Positions 8,701 to 15,921 of a stretch of DNA of 29,852 nt are shown piece by piece. The stretch covers positions 1 to 29,852 of the IMG/VR virus record IMGVR_UViG_3300025133_000447; one strand, given 5' to 3'. The number at the start of each line of letters is the position of its first letter. Position 1 is the stretch's first letter. The notes beneath the pieces were generated by a model, which saw nothing but the letters and a program-made list of their open reading frames with translations, was not told the origin of the DNA and ran no database searches. The DNA comes from a virus. The position numbers were made by a program, and so were the translations under genes.

Positions 8701-9596
8701 CTAAACAAGGTCCGATAGCAACGGATTTAGAATTTACATCCGCAAGTGCTACACAAGTAAATTGGTCTAAAAATGGTGATGGTAGTACTGCAGGTAAACT
8801 ATACTTTGCAGATGAAACTTATTCGGTTAACGCTGGGGATACGTCAGCTCTTGAAACTTTAAGTACGTCTTACAATTATATAATATACTACAAAAAAGGT
8901 GATACAACACTAACTACTATTAGAGAATCTAATTTTGCAGCTGTAATAGCGTCTGATTATGATGATGAAATTAAAATTATAGGTTATTGTAATGCAGTTA
9001 GCAGTGGTAGAGCTGTGTTTGATGTTCATTCTTCAGTTAAGGATTCTAATGGTGTAGGAAGCCCTTTGAAAACGTCCGGAACAAAAATTTTATCTGAAGC
9101 AGGTGGGTTAAATGTTGATTCTAATGCTCAATTTACAGGCACTAAAACAATGGTCGGATTTACAGGTACAAATGGGCACTTGTCAGTAACCAATTTAGGA
9201 AGCATCCACCACAAATCTATGGAACTAACGGCGGGTGGAACTGTTAAGTTTACGGGCTCAAGCTTATCTGGTACTGATGTTATAGTGACATCAGGTAACG
9301 TCTTGGCACTAAAATCTAGTTCGGCAAAATATAAAGAAAACATTAAAGATTTAGAATATGATAGAGAAAAATTAGATGGCTTAAGCCCTAAAATTTATAA
9401 CTATAAAAAACAAGAAGATGACCAAAAAGATATTGGATTGATTGCAGAAGATGTGAACGAAATTTTACCTGAACTTATAAATTATAATTCAGAAGGTAAT
9501 CCAGAATCAGTGAAATATCATGGATTATCTGTTATGCTATTAAAAGAAGTACAAAAATTACGTCAAGAAATAAAAGAACTCAAGGAGGATAGCTAA
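5799..9596 (+). CDS. Large tail/baseplate protein with C-terminal S74 chaperone domain
   Basis: A 1265-residue protein. The C terminus (about residues 1175-1262) is a peptidase S74 / endosialidase-type intramolecular chaperone: SSAKYKENIKDL, then LSPKIYNYKK, IGLIAEDVNEILPEL, YHGLSVMLLKEVQKL and a terminal coiled coil. In this family the domain helps the protein trimerise and then cleaves itself off, with a Ser-Lys pair; S1175/K1177 lie in the usual place. Upstream are at least four repeats of about 50 residues (30-79, 88-136, 547-600, 767-811) with the pattern LNA-(S/T)-x-T-x-I-x-V-x-(D/S)-T-T-x-M-x-V-G, ending in TVTRG-like strands. The middle part (about 170-500) probably forms the baseplate hub or a receptor-binding trunk. 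The most likely role is host recognition at the tail tip. It combines hub-like and fibre-like parts in one chain. Confidence 0.85.
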   Translation: MAINSTVAYWNGSKWVELTTVRSAKFAATLNEALDTSETAIDVSSVAEMRTGQNIKIDNEPMTISAISTSANTITVTRGTATTLGAVIDETLDASEESIDVTDTTEMFVNQVLQVDNEYLTVTAVNSITNITVTRGGGSGAATHSNQATILDRTTVAATHSSGASIFYGSSDLIDMRLKHTLNRTQTARVTLRNGSKNPLGINATQAAGLYNNTLGDFTPIKIFDTNSGQLYFYGLTLSYNEVHNPLYGMVAEIEAEDFLTEIKAIPTKGITAFEVDTSGNLYDAIATTNGKISSTVGRVKGGWFGAGPNVWDDEVAARGGLIKSLLTEHSINNLTHPGNANSGDSRFTESIAKFREDEILNVSKSKKSVLGLIEDIAKTDPHNAVTNASEFGFDFYVDPNFTSTVSTTARPTSYFNYFKRGYRPNSNPGAYGLSLVMPNRHSIGSNGRFRTTGQQKAVSGTLGFRRPKSENYTAAAVSYSKVSTADKGAGTVTGDERIFEMLVVDTFALNHANNFRWRGSDGYRISGGVQGTDSSENLSYYIGTITADVGTSATTITVADNTSMYVGAYLCWSPITTGSAEQMEVTAVNSNGTDITVQRAKNGTLADDAKTTGDNIYLMDAAKLQFISYADSAALSGSETAYVLVSDIPSHIMNNTTVWGENAVLIGEATGYTFQIKSRPHLDYGVRRVLNFSVGSETKDDTIRERVVAALLNRSVNTATRGSATVYNEPTTYFDNVPSAVSTPSGFSQTITFGNTELSGEIEYNLNASDTDIIVSDTTGMYVGQQLLVDSEKMTISSIKNLTQLTVSRGAASTSADTHDGSSTAKKIYDSNVNPVNYGFTIGMTVNELDASSNPTATFGYVSAVSSTQVTVVWNVGSASTSSTLRYYVPTRAGDICKVKDNSVGMDSNFIITGVTYTEGPGMSMTDYELVKADSLQEGGSAEIGFIPQIADKLEDEEEAEFKEAMSKQGPIATDLEFTSASATQVNWSKNGDGSTAGKLYFADETYSVNAGDTSALETLSTSYNYIIYYKKGDTTLTTIRESNFAAVIASDYDDEIKIIGYCNAVSSGRAVFDVHSSVKDSNGVGSPLKTSGTKILSEAGGLNVDSNAQFTGTKTMVGFTGTNGHLSVTNLGSIHHKSMELTAGGTVKFTGSSLSGTDVIVTSGNVLALKSSSAKYKENIKDLEYDREKLDGLSPKIYNYKKQEDDQKDIGLIAEDVNEILPELINYNSEGNPESVKYHGLSVMLLKEVQKLRQEIKELKEDS

Positions 9597-9796
9597 TGGC
9601 AGAAGGCGATGTAACAGTAACAATAACGTTTTCAGAAGCACAATGGACTAGGATAGCAGCAGCATCTGCGTGGTTAAAACCTGTAGGGGATGACTCTACA
9701 ATAACAGCAGATTATTTAGCAACCGCATGGAAAAACCAACTTGCACAAGATGTCAAAGCGTACGAACAAAGCCAAGCGTCAATTGACGATTTCTAA
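9596..9796 (+). CDS. Small protein after the tail fibre gene, unknown
   Basis: A 66-residue protein whose ATG overlaps the tail gene stop and whose ribosome binding site (AAGGAGGAT) lies in the end of that gene, so translation is probably coupled. It is acidic and helical (FSEAQWTRIAAASAWLKP, then YLATAWKNQLAQDVKAYEQSQ), with no membrane segment and no cysteine. Small proteins in this position often occur in phage tail operons, but I do not recognise the family. Its 3' end overlaps the start of the HTH/zinc gene by about 47 bases in another frame. Confidence 0.6.
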   Translation: MAEGDVTVTITFSEAQWTRIAAASAWLKPVGDDSTITADYLATAWKNQLAQDVKAYEQSQASIDDF

Positions 9797-10139
9797 AATC
9801 ATTCAACATCGTCAAGATAATCCATTTGATACCCTACAAGAAATAGGGAAAGCTTTTGGGTTTAGTAGACAATATATCTATAAAGTTCTAAAAAAGAACA
9901 ACATGCCAACTTTACGGGTAAAAAAACGTAAAGTAAACTATTGTTTAGCTTGTAATGAACCAATACTAGTTGGTAATAGCAAAATTCATAAAGGTAAATG
10001 TCGGTTTTCATACTATAATATTAAAATAGAATGTGGGTTTTGTAGGGTGCCTTTTTATAGAAAACGCTATAGAGATAATATTTACTGTAGTATGTCTTGT
10101 TTTAAGAAAGCCAGTTCTGAAAAAGCCTTATCTAAATAA
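9750..10139 (+). CDS. HTH plus double zinc-binding protein, putative transcription regulator
   Basis: About 129 residues from ATG 9750; an in-frame TTG at 9741 is a possible earlier start. The N-terminal part is very basic. Residues about 13-50 form a helix-turn-helix (TLQEIGKAFGFSRQYIYKVL), the shape of a DNA-binding recognition helix. The C-terminal half has eight metal-ligand candidates in two sets: C65-x2-C68 with H80-x3-C84, and C95-x2-C98 with C113-x3-C117. It sits directly before the sigma-like gene, so it could control early-to-late gene switching. A homing endonuclease or HNH-like role was considered, but no His-Asn-His catalytic set is visible. Overlaps the preceding small gene in another frame. 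Confidence 0.7.
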   Translation: MSKRTNKAKRQLTISKIIQHRQDNPFDTLQEIGKAFGFSRQYIYKVLKKNNMPTLRVKKRKVNYCLACNEPILVGNSKIHKGKCRFSYYNIKIECGFCRVPFYRKRYRDNIYCSMSCFKKASSEKALSK

Positions 10140-10143
10140 TTGT

Positions 10144-10157
10144 ATTTTTATAAAAAT
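10144..10157. promoter_or_regulatory. Perfect 14-base palindrome before sigma-like gene
   Basis: The sequence ATTTTTATAAAAAT is its own reverse complement and lies in the 34-base gap before the sigma-like gene. It contains no G or C, so it does not look like an intrinsic terminator. It could be an operator for the HTH/zinc protein encoded just upstream, or chance in AT-rich DNA. Confidence 0.3.
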
Positions 10158-10173
10158 TTGTTAGTATTTAAGT

Positions 10174-10698
10174 ATGGAAATTAATAATGAACTGGTAGCC
10201 CAATGGGAACCCAAAATCCAAAAAATGTCTTCAAATTCTTATGTAGTGGGGCTAGATAAAGAAGACTTAGCTCAAGAGCTTAGAATAGCATTAGTAAAAG
10301 CTGCACGTGCCTATGATGATTCTAAAGGGGCAATCTTTCATACATATCTACACACATCTTTAGTGAATACCATAAGAACTTTGATTACTAAAGCACAACG
10401 AAAACCTATTGCTAGAAGCATAGATGTGACTTTTGATGGTAATAATACTATTCCTAAAGAAATCGCAGCGGCAATGGTTGAACCAAAAAACTACACTGAA
10501 GAAGTTGAAGCCAATATATGGATACATGCTCAGGGACTATTAGATAAAGAAAAACTATTCTTAGAATTAAAACTAGAAGGTTTGACAATGGAAGAAATTA
10601 CAGAAGATTTAGGGGAGTCTGCCTATAAAGTCAGACAATCTTTACGAGATAAATTACATGAATTGAAGGATGCAAATGCCAAGAAGGACCAGACGTAG
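10174..10698 (+). CDS. Phage RNA polymerase sigma factor-like protein
   Basis: A 174-residue protein. Residues about 20-76 resemble sigma-70 region 2: LDKEDLAQELRIALVKAARA, where DLAQE is the typical region 2.2 core-binding motif, followed by AYDDSKGAIFHTYLHTSLVNTIR, matching the region 2.3/2.4 helix. Residues about 125-166 resemble region 4, a helix-turn-helix (EKLFLELKLEGLTMEEIT then GESAYKVRQSLRDKL). Such proteins redirect host RNA polymerase to phage promoters, as T4 gp55 does for late genes. No clear ribosome binding site is seen before the ATG. Its targets may be the matching TATAAT elements at 1527 and 25013. The family is judged by motif layout; a DNA-binding HTH protein of other origin is the main alternative. 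Confidence 0.75.
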   Translation: MEINNELVAQWEPKIQKMSSNSYVVGLDKEDLAQELRIALVKAARAYDDSKGAIFHTYLHTSLVNTIRTLITKAQRKPIARSIDVTFDGNNTIPKEIAAAMVEPKNYTEEVEANIWIHAQGLLDKEKLFLELKLEGLTMEEITEDLGESAYKVRQSLRDKLHELKDANAKKDQT

Positions 10699-10909
10699 CG
10701 GAAGACTAATACAGAAAAAACATAGGGTGAAAAACCCTGTAAACACTTTTAGAGTATTAGCGGAAAGACATTCAGATTTTTGGTTAGAAGCTGAGTTTAA
10801 TTTATTTGATGAGGCTAGGGACTTTATTGACAAAATTCCTGCTAATGATATAAACTATTATATACACAGTGAAAATAATAGAGTTTTATATACTAGAGAA
10901 GGAATATAA
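10670..10909 (+). CDS. Small basic protein, unknown
   Basis: A 79-residue protein whose start lies inside the end of the sigma-like gene; a second in-frame ATG at 10676 (MPRRTRR) is equally plausible. The first 20 residues are strongly basic (PRRTRRSGRLIQKKHR), and the rest is an alpha/beta unit with aromatic residues. It ends immediately before the helicase ATG. It could be a nucleic-acid-binding helper of replication, but no family is recognised. Confidence 0.55.
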   Translation: MQMPRRTRRSGRLIQKKHRVKNPVNTFRVLAERHSDFWLEAEFNLFDEARDFIDKIPANDINYYIHSENNRVLYTREGI

Positions 10910-12169
10910 ATGTCGGCACCAAGTTATGAATTTATAGAATCAGCGATTATATTTGGAATTACAGATTATGATAAACTAAAAAACTTTACCTATCATTCCA
11001 ATGATTTTGCAAAACACGGGGATGCGTTTAAGTTTATAGGGGAATACTTAGACAAGTATGACATGTTTCCTACTGAAGAAATATTACTAGAAAACTTCCC
11101 TACCCTAAATCCATCAGCAAAAACGCAATCACTAGAGTATGCTTTAGATATATTTAAAAATCAAGTTTTACAAAGAGCTGTTGTTTCTACAGTACAACAA
11201 CAGAGGGAATTAGTAAAAGAGAACCCTAAACAAGCCCTATCAAATATTATGAGTGGCTTATCAGATGTAGACCTGATTTATGACGAAGATATAGAGACAT
11301 ATGATGATGGGGAAACAGACAGAGTATCCGAATGGAAAGAACGAACTAGAAGACGTAAAATGGGTGAGGGTCTTATGGGGGTTCCTACCAGCTTTAAATT
11401 TATAAATCAAGCGGGTATAGGATGGCAACCGGGGGAGTTGATAGCTGCCTTTGCTAGACCTACTATAGGTAAAACATGGCTATGCGTACACTCAGCAGCG
11501 ACCGCTGTCCATAATGGTCATAAAACCTTACTAATATCTACAGAAATGCCTAATACTCAGATAGCAATGAGACTTGACGTAACATTAGCAAAAATGATGG
11601 GTTATAATTTTTCCCATAGGGCTATACGACACGGGGACGACATTGATGTTGATTCGTACATAAAATTTTTAAAAGAGTCTAATAAGCAATCCTTGTTGAT
11701 TTGTGACGGTATTGCAGGTCAAACAGGAATTTCACTAGAATCAATAGCAAGTCTTATTAGAAAACACCACCCAAAGTTTGTTGTAATAGATGGAGTCTAT
11801 TTACTGACTACAAAAGACACTGATAAAGCAGCGTGGGAGCAATCTCACGGTATATTCTATGGCTTGAAGAATTTAGCCATATCAACAAACACTCCAATTA
11901 TGGTATCAACACAAGCGAATAGAGACGCTGATAATGTGTATGTACCCCCATCAGCAGCACAAGTAGCTTTTGGGGATGCTTTGATACGGGCATCAGACGT
12001 AGCAATAGCGTTAGCCAAGGTCGAACACCATGACGATAAACGACTAGTTCAGTTCCAAAAATATCGAGATGGTGAGTTAGCACAAGACAGTCTGGTAATG
12101 CAGTGGGGTGTAGACAATGGTACAATTGAAGAAATCTCGGATTGGGATTGGAACGATGATGAATTTTAA
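10910..12169 (+). CDS. dnaB: DnaB-like replicative helicase
   Basis: A 419-residue RecA-fold ATPase of the SF4 (DnaB/T7 gp4) family, which unwinds DNA ahead of the phage polymerase. The Walker A motif reads ARPTIGKTW (residues 182-190, with G187-K188-T189), typical of DnaB. Walker B is FVVIDG, with the aspartate at D294. Between them are LLISTEMP, like the H1a segment with its catalytic Glu, and VSTQANRDAD downstream, like the sensor Gln. The N-terminal region (residues 1-140) is helical and shorter than in bacterial DnaB, so its loader and primase contacts may differ. The ATG follows the stop of the previous gene directly, with an AGAAGGA site upstream. Primase and SSB genes follow. Confidence 0.9.
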   Translation: MSAPSYEFIESAIIFGITDYDKLKNFTYHSNDFAKHGDAFKFIGEYLDKYDMFPTEEILLENFPTLNPSAKTQSLEYALDIFKNQVLQRAVVSTVQQQRELVKENPKQALSNIMSGLSDVDLIYDEDIETYDDGETDRVSEWKERTRRRKMGEGLMGVPTSFKFINQAGIGWQPGELIAAFARPTIGKTWLCVHSAATAVHNGHKTLLISTEMPNTQIAMRLDVTLAKMMGYNFSHRAIRHGDDIDVDSYIKFLKESNKQSLLICDGIAGQTGISLESIASLIRKHHPKFVVIDGVYLLTTKDTDKAAWEQSHGIFYGLKNLAISTNTPIMVSTQANRDADNVYVPPSAAQVAFGDALIRASDVAIALAKVEHHDDKRLVQFQKYRDGELAQDSLVMQWGVDNGTIEEISDWDWNDDEF

Positions 12170-12180
12170 GGAGGAATAAA

Positions 12181-12372
12181 ATGGGAATTTTATCATGGAT
12201 TACAGGAGATAGCGAAGAGGACATTATAGTTACAACAGGAAGAAGCAAAGGTGCTGGTAAACCTGTAACTAATATCACAGTAGGTGACATTAGAAGACGT
12301 AGAGTTGTGGACGAAAATGGCTTTGAGAATAAAGTAGTTATATTCCTAACAAAAACAAAGAAGCGTAGCTAG
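12181..12372 (+). CDS. Small unknown protein in replication operon
   Basis: A 63-residue basic protein with a strong TAAGGAGG ribosome binding site, the same 15-base leader as used by nrdJ. It has a short hydrophobic start (MGILSWITG), then VVTTGRSKGAGKPVTNITV and a basic C terminus (KTKKRS). It overlaps the GTG of the primase gene by one base, suggesting coupled translation. No family is recognised. A role with helicase or primase is a guess from position only. Confidence 0.55.
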   Translation: MGILSWITGDSEEDIIVTTGRSKGAGKPVTNITVGDIRRRRVVDENGFENKVVIFLTKTKKRS

Positions 12373-13232
12373 TGGTAGATTGGTATTCAGCACTACTACG
12401 TTATGGCATAGATGTAGAACACGAAGAAGAGATTCTACTAAATTGTCCTTTCCATGAGGACAGAAGAAAATCTTGTGCCATAAATATAGATAAAGGTTTA
12501 TGGATTTGTTTTGCCGGATGTGGACAAGGAAACTTGAAATCTTTTTTACAGAAGTATTCAGGTAAACCATGGGCAGATATAAATGCAGAGTTTGAAATAG
12601 AGGAGCTAGATTTAGACCTTTCATTCTTAGATGAATACCACGAAGAGGAAACTGAAAATATATACGTAGAACCAGAAGACCAAAACAAAGTTCCATCTAG
12701 TCATTGGATTTATGACAGAGGATTCTTACCTAGCTTAGTGGAAAGCTGGGGGTGTAGAATAAATAAGTTTTCTGATTTTATGATTCCAGTACGGAACCAA
12801 AAGAAAGATTATGTAGGATGGATATACAGAAGGCAGAAAGCCATACCAAAATACATGTTTTCCAAGGGGTTTAAGAAATCCCAAGTATTGTTTGGTGTAG
12901 ACAAGATACAAGACTTTAGTAAACTGTTTATAGTTGAAGGAGCCTTAGACTGTATGTGGCTGAATCAAAATGGTTACCCAAGTGTAGCCATATTAGGTGC
13001 ATCAGTATCAAAAAAACAATTAGAATTGATTAGTTCTTTGAATCCATCAGAGGTTGTGTTATCATTAGATAATGACACAGCAGGAGCCAAAGGCATTTCT
13101 AAAGCTACATTTGACATGGACGGGCGGTTTCTGATATCATATTTAAGGTTACCAAAAAAATACAAAGATGTTCAAGAGATTCGTAATAAAGATGTTTTGG
13201 ACAAGGTGATGAGAAATACAACAATATTTTAA
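12372..13232 (+). CDS. dnaG: DnaG-type primase (CHC2 zinc finger plus TOPRIM)
   Basis: A 286-residue protein starting at GTG 12372. The N-terminal zinc finger has C25-x2-H28 and C46-x3-C50, the CHC2 layout that recognises the priming template. The TOPRIM catalytic part shows FIVEGALD with E189 and LSLDND with D233 and D235, which bind the metal ions needed to make RNA primers. It is much shorter than bacterial DnaG (about 580 residues), lacking the C-terminal helicase-binding domain, as in many phage primases. It follows the helicase and precedes the SSB, so these form the core of the replisome genes. The one-base overlap with the preceding small gene may couple translation. Confidence 0.9.
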   Translation: MVDWYSALLRYGIDVEHEEEILLNCPFHEDRRKSCAINIDKGLWICFAGCGQGNLKSFLQKYSGKPWADINAEFEIEELDLDLSFLDEYHEEETENIYVEPEDQNKVPSSHWIYDRGFLPSLVESWGCRINKFSDFMIPVRNQKKDYVGWIYRRQKAIPKYMFSKGFKKSQVLFGVDKIQDFSKLFIVEGALDCMWLNQNGYPSVAILGASVSKKQLELISSLNPSEVVLSLDNDTAGAKGISKATFDMDGRFLISYLRLPKKYKDVQEIRNKDVLDKVMRNTTIF

Positions 13233-13246
13233 ATAGGAGAAAAGCA

Positions 13247-13930
13247 ATGAGTGGAATTGCAAAAATACAAAAGAAAATAGATGACTCTAGGAAGCCGGTA
13301 TCTTCCAGTAATGCACCGGGTCGAGAGTTATGGTTTAAAGATGGGGACCAAGTCTTCATGTCAACCATAGCTACTGGGGCAGAGGAAGACAAGTACCTAG
13401 ATGAGATTTATTTATACACACTACGGGTAGGTAATAGTTTTACTAACGTCCTAAAAGACGATAGAGTAGACACTAGTGCTATCCCGTCTGAAAACTACCC
13501 AAGTCACAAGTTTGCTGTATGGGCATATGTGCACAACGTGATTCATACAGAGAAACGAAATGACAGCTGGGAAGAAGTGGAAGGACCTGCTGGGAAGAAA
13601 GTATATAGAGAAGATGTGAACGACTTCAAAATCATAGCTTTAAACTTTGGTCGAAGTGACTATATATGGAACCAGCTAGTTGATGTGTATAGCGACTGGG
13701 GAGCCTTGAATAAAGGTGTGATTAGAGTAAAGAGAACTGGACAAGGCATGTACGATACTTCATACTCAATTACAGCAACTCCAAAATCTGAAAAGATTCC
13801 GGAGGAGAAAATGGCTGAAGTTGAAAGTTTACCACTAATCAAAGATTATTTCTTTGAGAGATACGGTACATTTAGTGTACCTGAAGGTGGATTTGCTAGT
13901 GAAGAATCTGAAGACGACAACTTATTCTAA
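13247..13930 (+). CDS. Single-stranded DNA-binding protein (gp32/gp2.5-like)
   Basis: A 227-residue protein with a TAGGAGA ribosome binding site. The C terminus is strongly acidic and ends in an aromatic residue (EESEDDNLF), the usual tail of phage SSBs that contacts polymerase and helicase. The body has aromatic residues suited to base stacking (ELWFKDGDQVF, HKFAVWAYVHNVIHT) and the segment RVKRTGQGMYDTSYSITATP, found in gp32-like phage SSBs. Its place between primase and polymerase supports the role of coating single strands at the fork. It does not resemble bacterial SSB at sequence level, so the subfamily is uncertain, but the function is likely. Confidence 0.82.
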   Translation: MSGIAKIQKKIDDSRKPVSSSNAPGRELWFKDGDQVFMSTIATGAEEDKYLDEIYLYTLRVGNSFTNVLKDDRVDTSAIPSENYPSHKFAVWAYVHNVIHTEKRNDSWEEVEGPAGKKVYREDVNDFKIIALNFGRSDYIWNQLVDVYSDWGALNKGVIRVKRTGQGMYDTSYSITATPKSEKIPEEKMAEVESLPLIKDYFFERYGTFSVPEGGFASEESEDDNLF

Positions 13931-13947
13931 GAAGGGCATGTAACATT

Positions 13948-15918
13948 ATGTCCGTAGTTACCAATGACTCCTTTCAGTCAGACATTGATGAACTAAAGTC
14001 GGTTTTAGAGGTAGACCCGACTTTAGTCATTGATGTAGAAACAAATGGATTAGAACCATACAAAAACAATCAAATATGTGGTATTGGGGTAGGTCAACCA
14101 ACTCACTATGGCTTGGCTCAATACTATCCTTTTAGACACCATCAAGGTGAAAATCTTACCCCCGAAAAACTAATACAACTTATAGAGTTACTAAATTCTA
14201 AGGTTGAGTCCTATATAGGGTACAATATAAAGTTTGACTTACATTTTTTAGCGAGAGATGGCTTAGATGTTATAAGCAAGAAGCTAATAGACGTTATAGT
14301 CTTAGTTAGATTGATGGAGCACTCTGATATAAAAGACCTTGGGTTGACCCCTACAGGCAAACGAAGATACGGTGAGAGTGCTGTTCAGTATGATATAGAC
14401 ACAAAGAAACTTCTCAGGTCTAATAAATGGAATAAAGATTTTTCTATGGCTCCTCCAACAGTATTGGGGGAATATTGTAAGAAAGACGTTATCCTAACTG
14501 CTCGATTGTATGTAGATTACCTTAAACAAGTAATCAAAACAAAGCAACGTAAAGTATTTGAAATGCAATGTGCTCTTACTAAGGTATTATATAAGATGGA
14601 ACGTAGAGGTATTACTATTGATACAGAATATGCTAATAATACCAAAGATAAAATCTTATCTAGATTAGAGGAAGTGAAACAAGAAATATATAAATTAGCG
14701 GGCAAGGAATTTAATGTTTCAAGTCCGATGCAAATAGGGGGAATATTTTCAGAGTTAGGGATAGAATCTCCGGTAAAAACCCCCAAAGGTCAGGACTCAT
14801 GGAGTGAGGCTGCCCTAGTGAACATAAACCACCGTTTAGCAGGGCTTATACGGCAATATAGGACGCTTGAGAAGCTAACATCTACCTACATAGAGCCTTA
14901 TGTGGATACTAGTACTATGCACACATCTTTTTGTAATTGGGGAACAGCGACAGGCAGACTATCTAGCAGGGGTCCAAATCTACAAAACATACCTAGGAAT
15001 CATTTCAAGCTTTTAGAGAGGGATTTATCTGACTACGAGAAACAGGAAATCAAAGCTAAGATTGCTGCAACAGTTGGAGCTAAAGGGTTATCTATGAATG
15101 AAGACCTATCTGACGATGTTTTGAAAACTTGGTCTTTTGTAGGTGATGAATCCTACACAGATACAGATGATAATCAAATAGCTATTAGAAGATTGTTTGT
15201 CCCTAGAAAAGGATACTCATTAGTGGGGTTTGATTACAGCCAAATGGAAGTTCGTGTGTTTATGTCGTACTTTAGAAATAAGACTATTGATGAGATATTG
15301 AATAAAGATGATGTTGATTTTCATAGTGAGGCTGCTAAGTTAGCTTTCAAGGTTGAAGAATCGTCAGACAAATTCAAAGAGTATAGACAGGCGGCTAAAG
15401 CAATTACCTTTGGAACAATTTACGGTATTGGTAATAAAAAGCTGTCCCAACAATTAAGCACAACACCTAGAGAAGCTGGTCAATATAAGAAACAATACTT
15501 TGCTGGTATGGAGGGGTCTAAGGATTTTTTTGATGCTGTTGTAAAAACAGTTTCTGTTAGGGGTTGGATAAAGAATAGGTATGGCAGAAAATATAGAATA
15601 AACCCAGACTTAGCGTATAAGGGGGTAAATTACTTAGTACAAGGTACTAGTGCAGACATGTTGAGTGAACGTATGTTAGAAGTAGACCAATATCTTGATG
15701 ACAAGAAAAGTAATATTCTTCTACAAGTTCATGATGAGATTATATGTGAAATCCATGATTCAGAACTTGAAGATGTACCATATGCGATAAGAGATATATT
15801 ACAAACTAATAGTTTAGACATACCCTTACAAGTAGATATGGAAGTGTGTAAAGGGTCATGGGCAGTAAAGAAAGATTTAGGACCAACTACACTAGAAGAC
15901 TATATTGACTGGAGTTAA
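13948..15918 (+). CDS. polA: Family A DNA polymerase (Pol I-like) with 3'-5' exonuclease
   Basis: A 656-residue polymerase. The exonuclease motifs are D29/E31 (VIDVETNGL), D97 (YNIKFDL) and Y176-x3-D180 (YCKKD), so proofreading should be active. The polymerase part has TGRLSSRGPNLQNIPR, motif A D429 (GFDYSQMEVR), motif B R480/K484/F488 (RQAAKAITFGTIYG) and motif C H595-D596-E597 (QVHDE). There is no 5' nuclease domain. F488 aligns with Phe762 of E. coli Pol I. It is the replicative polymerase of this phage, downstream of helicase, primase and SSB. An inserted stretch around residues 355-410 between the template-binding motif and motif A is longer than in E. coli. All essential residues are present. 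Confidence 0.96.
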   Translation: MSVVTNDSFQSDIDELKSVLEVDPTLVIDVETNGLEPYKNNQICGIGVGQPTHYGLAQYYPFRHHQGENLTPEKLIQLIELLNSKVESYIGYNIKFDLHFLARDGLDVISKKLIDVIVLVRLMEHSDIKDLGLTPTGKRRYGESAVQYDIDTKKLLRSNKWNKDFSMAPPTVLGEYCKKDVILTARLYVDYLKQVIKTKQRKVFEMQCALTKVLYKMERRGITIDTEYANNTKDKILSRLEEVKQEIYKLAGKEFNVSSPMQIGGIFSELGIESPVKTPKGQDSWSEAALVNINHRLAGLIRQYRTLEKLTSTYIEPYVDTSTMHTSFCNWGTATGRLSSRGPNLQNIPRNHFKLLERDLSDYEKQEIKAKIAATVGAKGLSMNEDLSDDVLKTWSFVGDESYTDTDDNQIAIRRLFVPRKGYSLVGFDYSQMEVRVFMSYFRNKTIDEILNKDDVDFHSEAAKLAFKVEESSDKFKEYRQAAKAITFGTIYGIGNKKLSQQLSTTPREAGQYKKQYFAGMEGSKDFFDAVVKTVSVRGWIKNRYGRKYRINPDLAYKGVNYLVQGTSADMLSERMLEVDQYLDDKKSNILLQVHDEIICEIHDSELEDVPYAIRDILQTNSLDIPLQVDMEVCKGSWAVKKDLGPTTLEDYIDWS

Positions 15919-15921
15919 ATA

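Noticed and set aside
10144-10157. AT palindrome as an intrinsic terminator
   Set aside because: The stem has no G or C pair, and it is not followed by a separate T run, so termination is unlikely. It is kept only as a possible operator.
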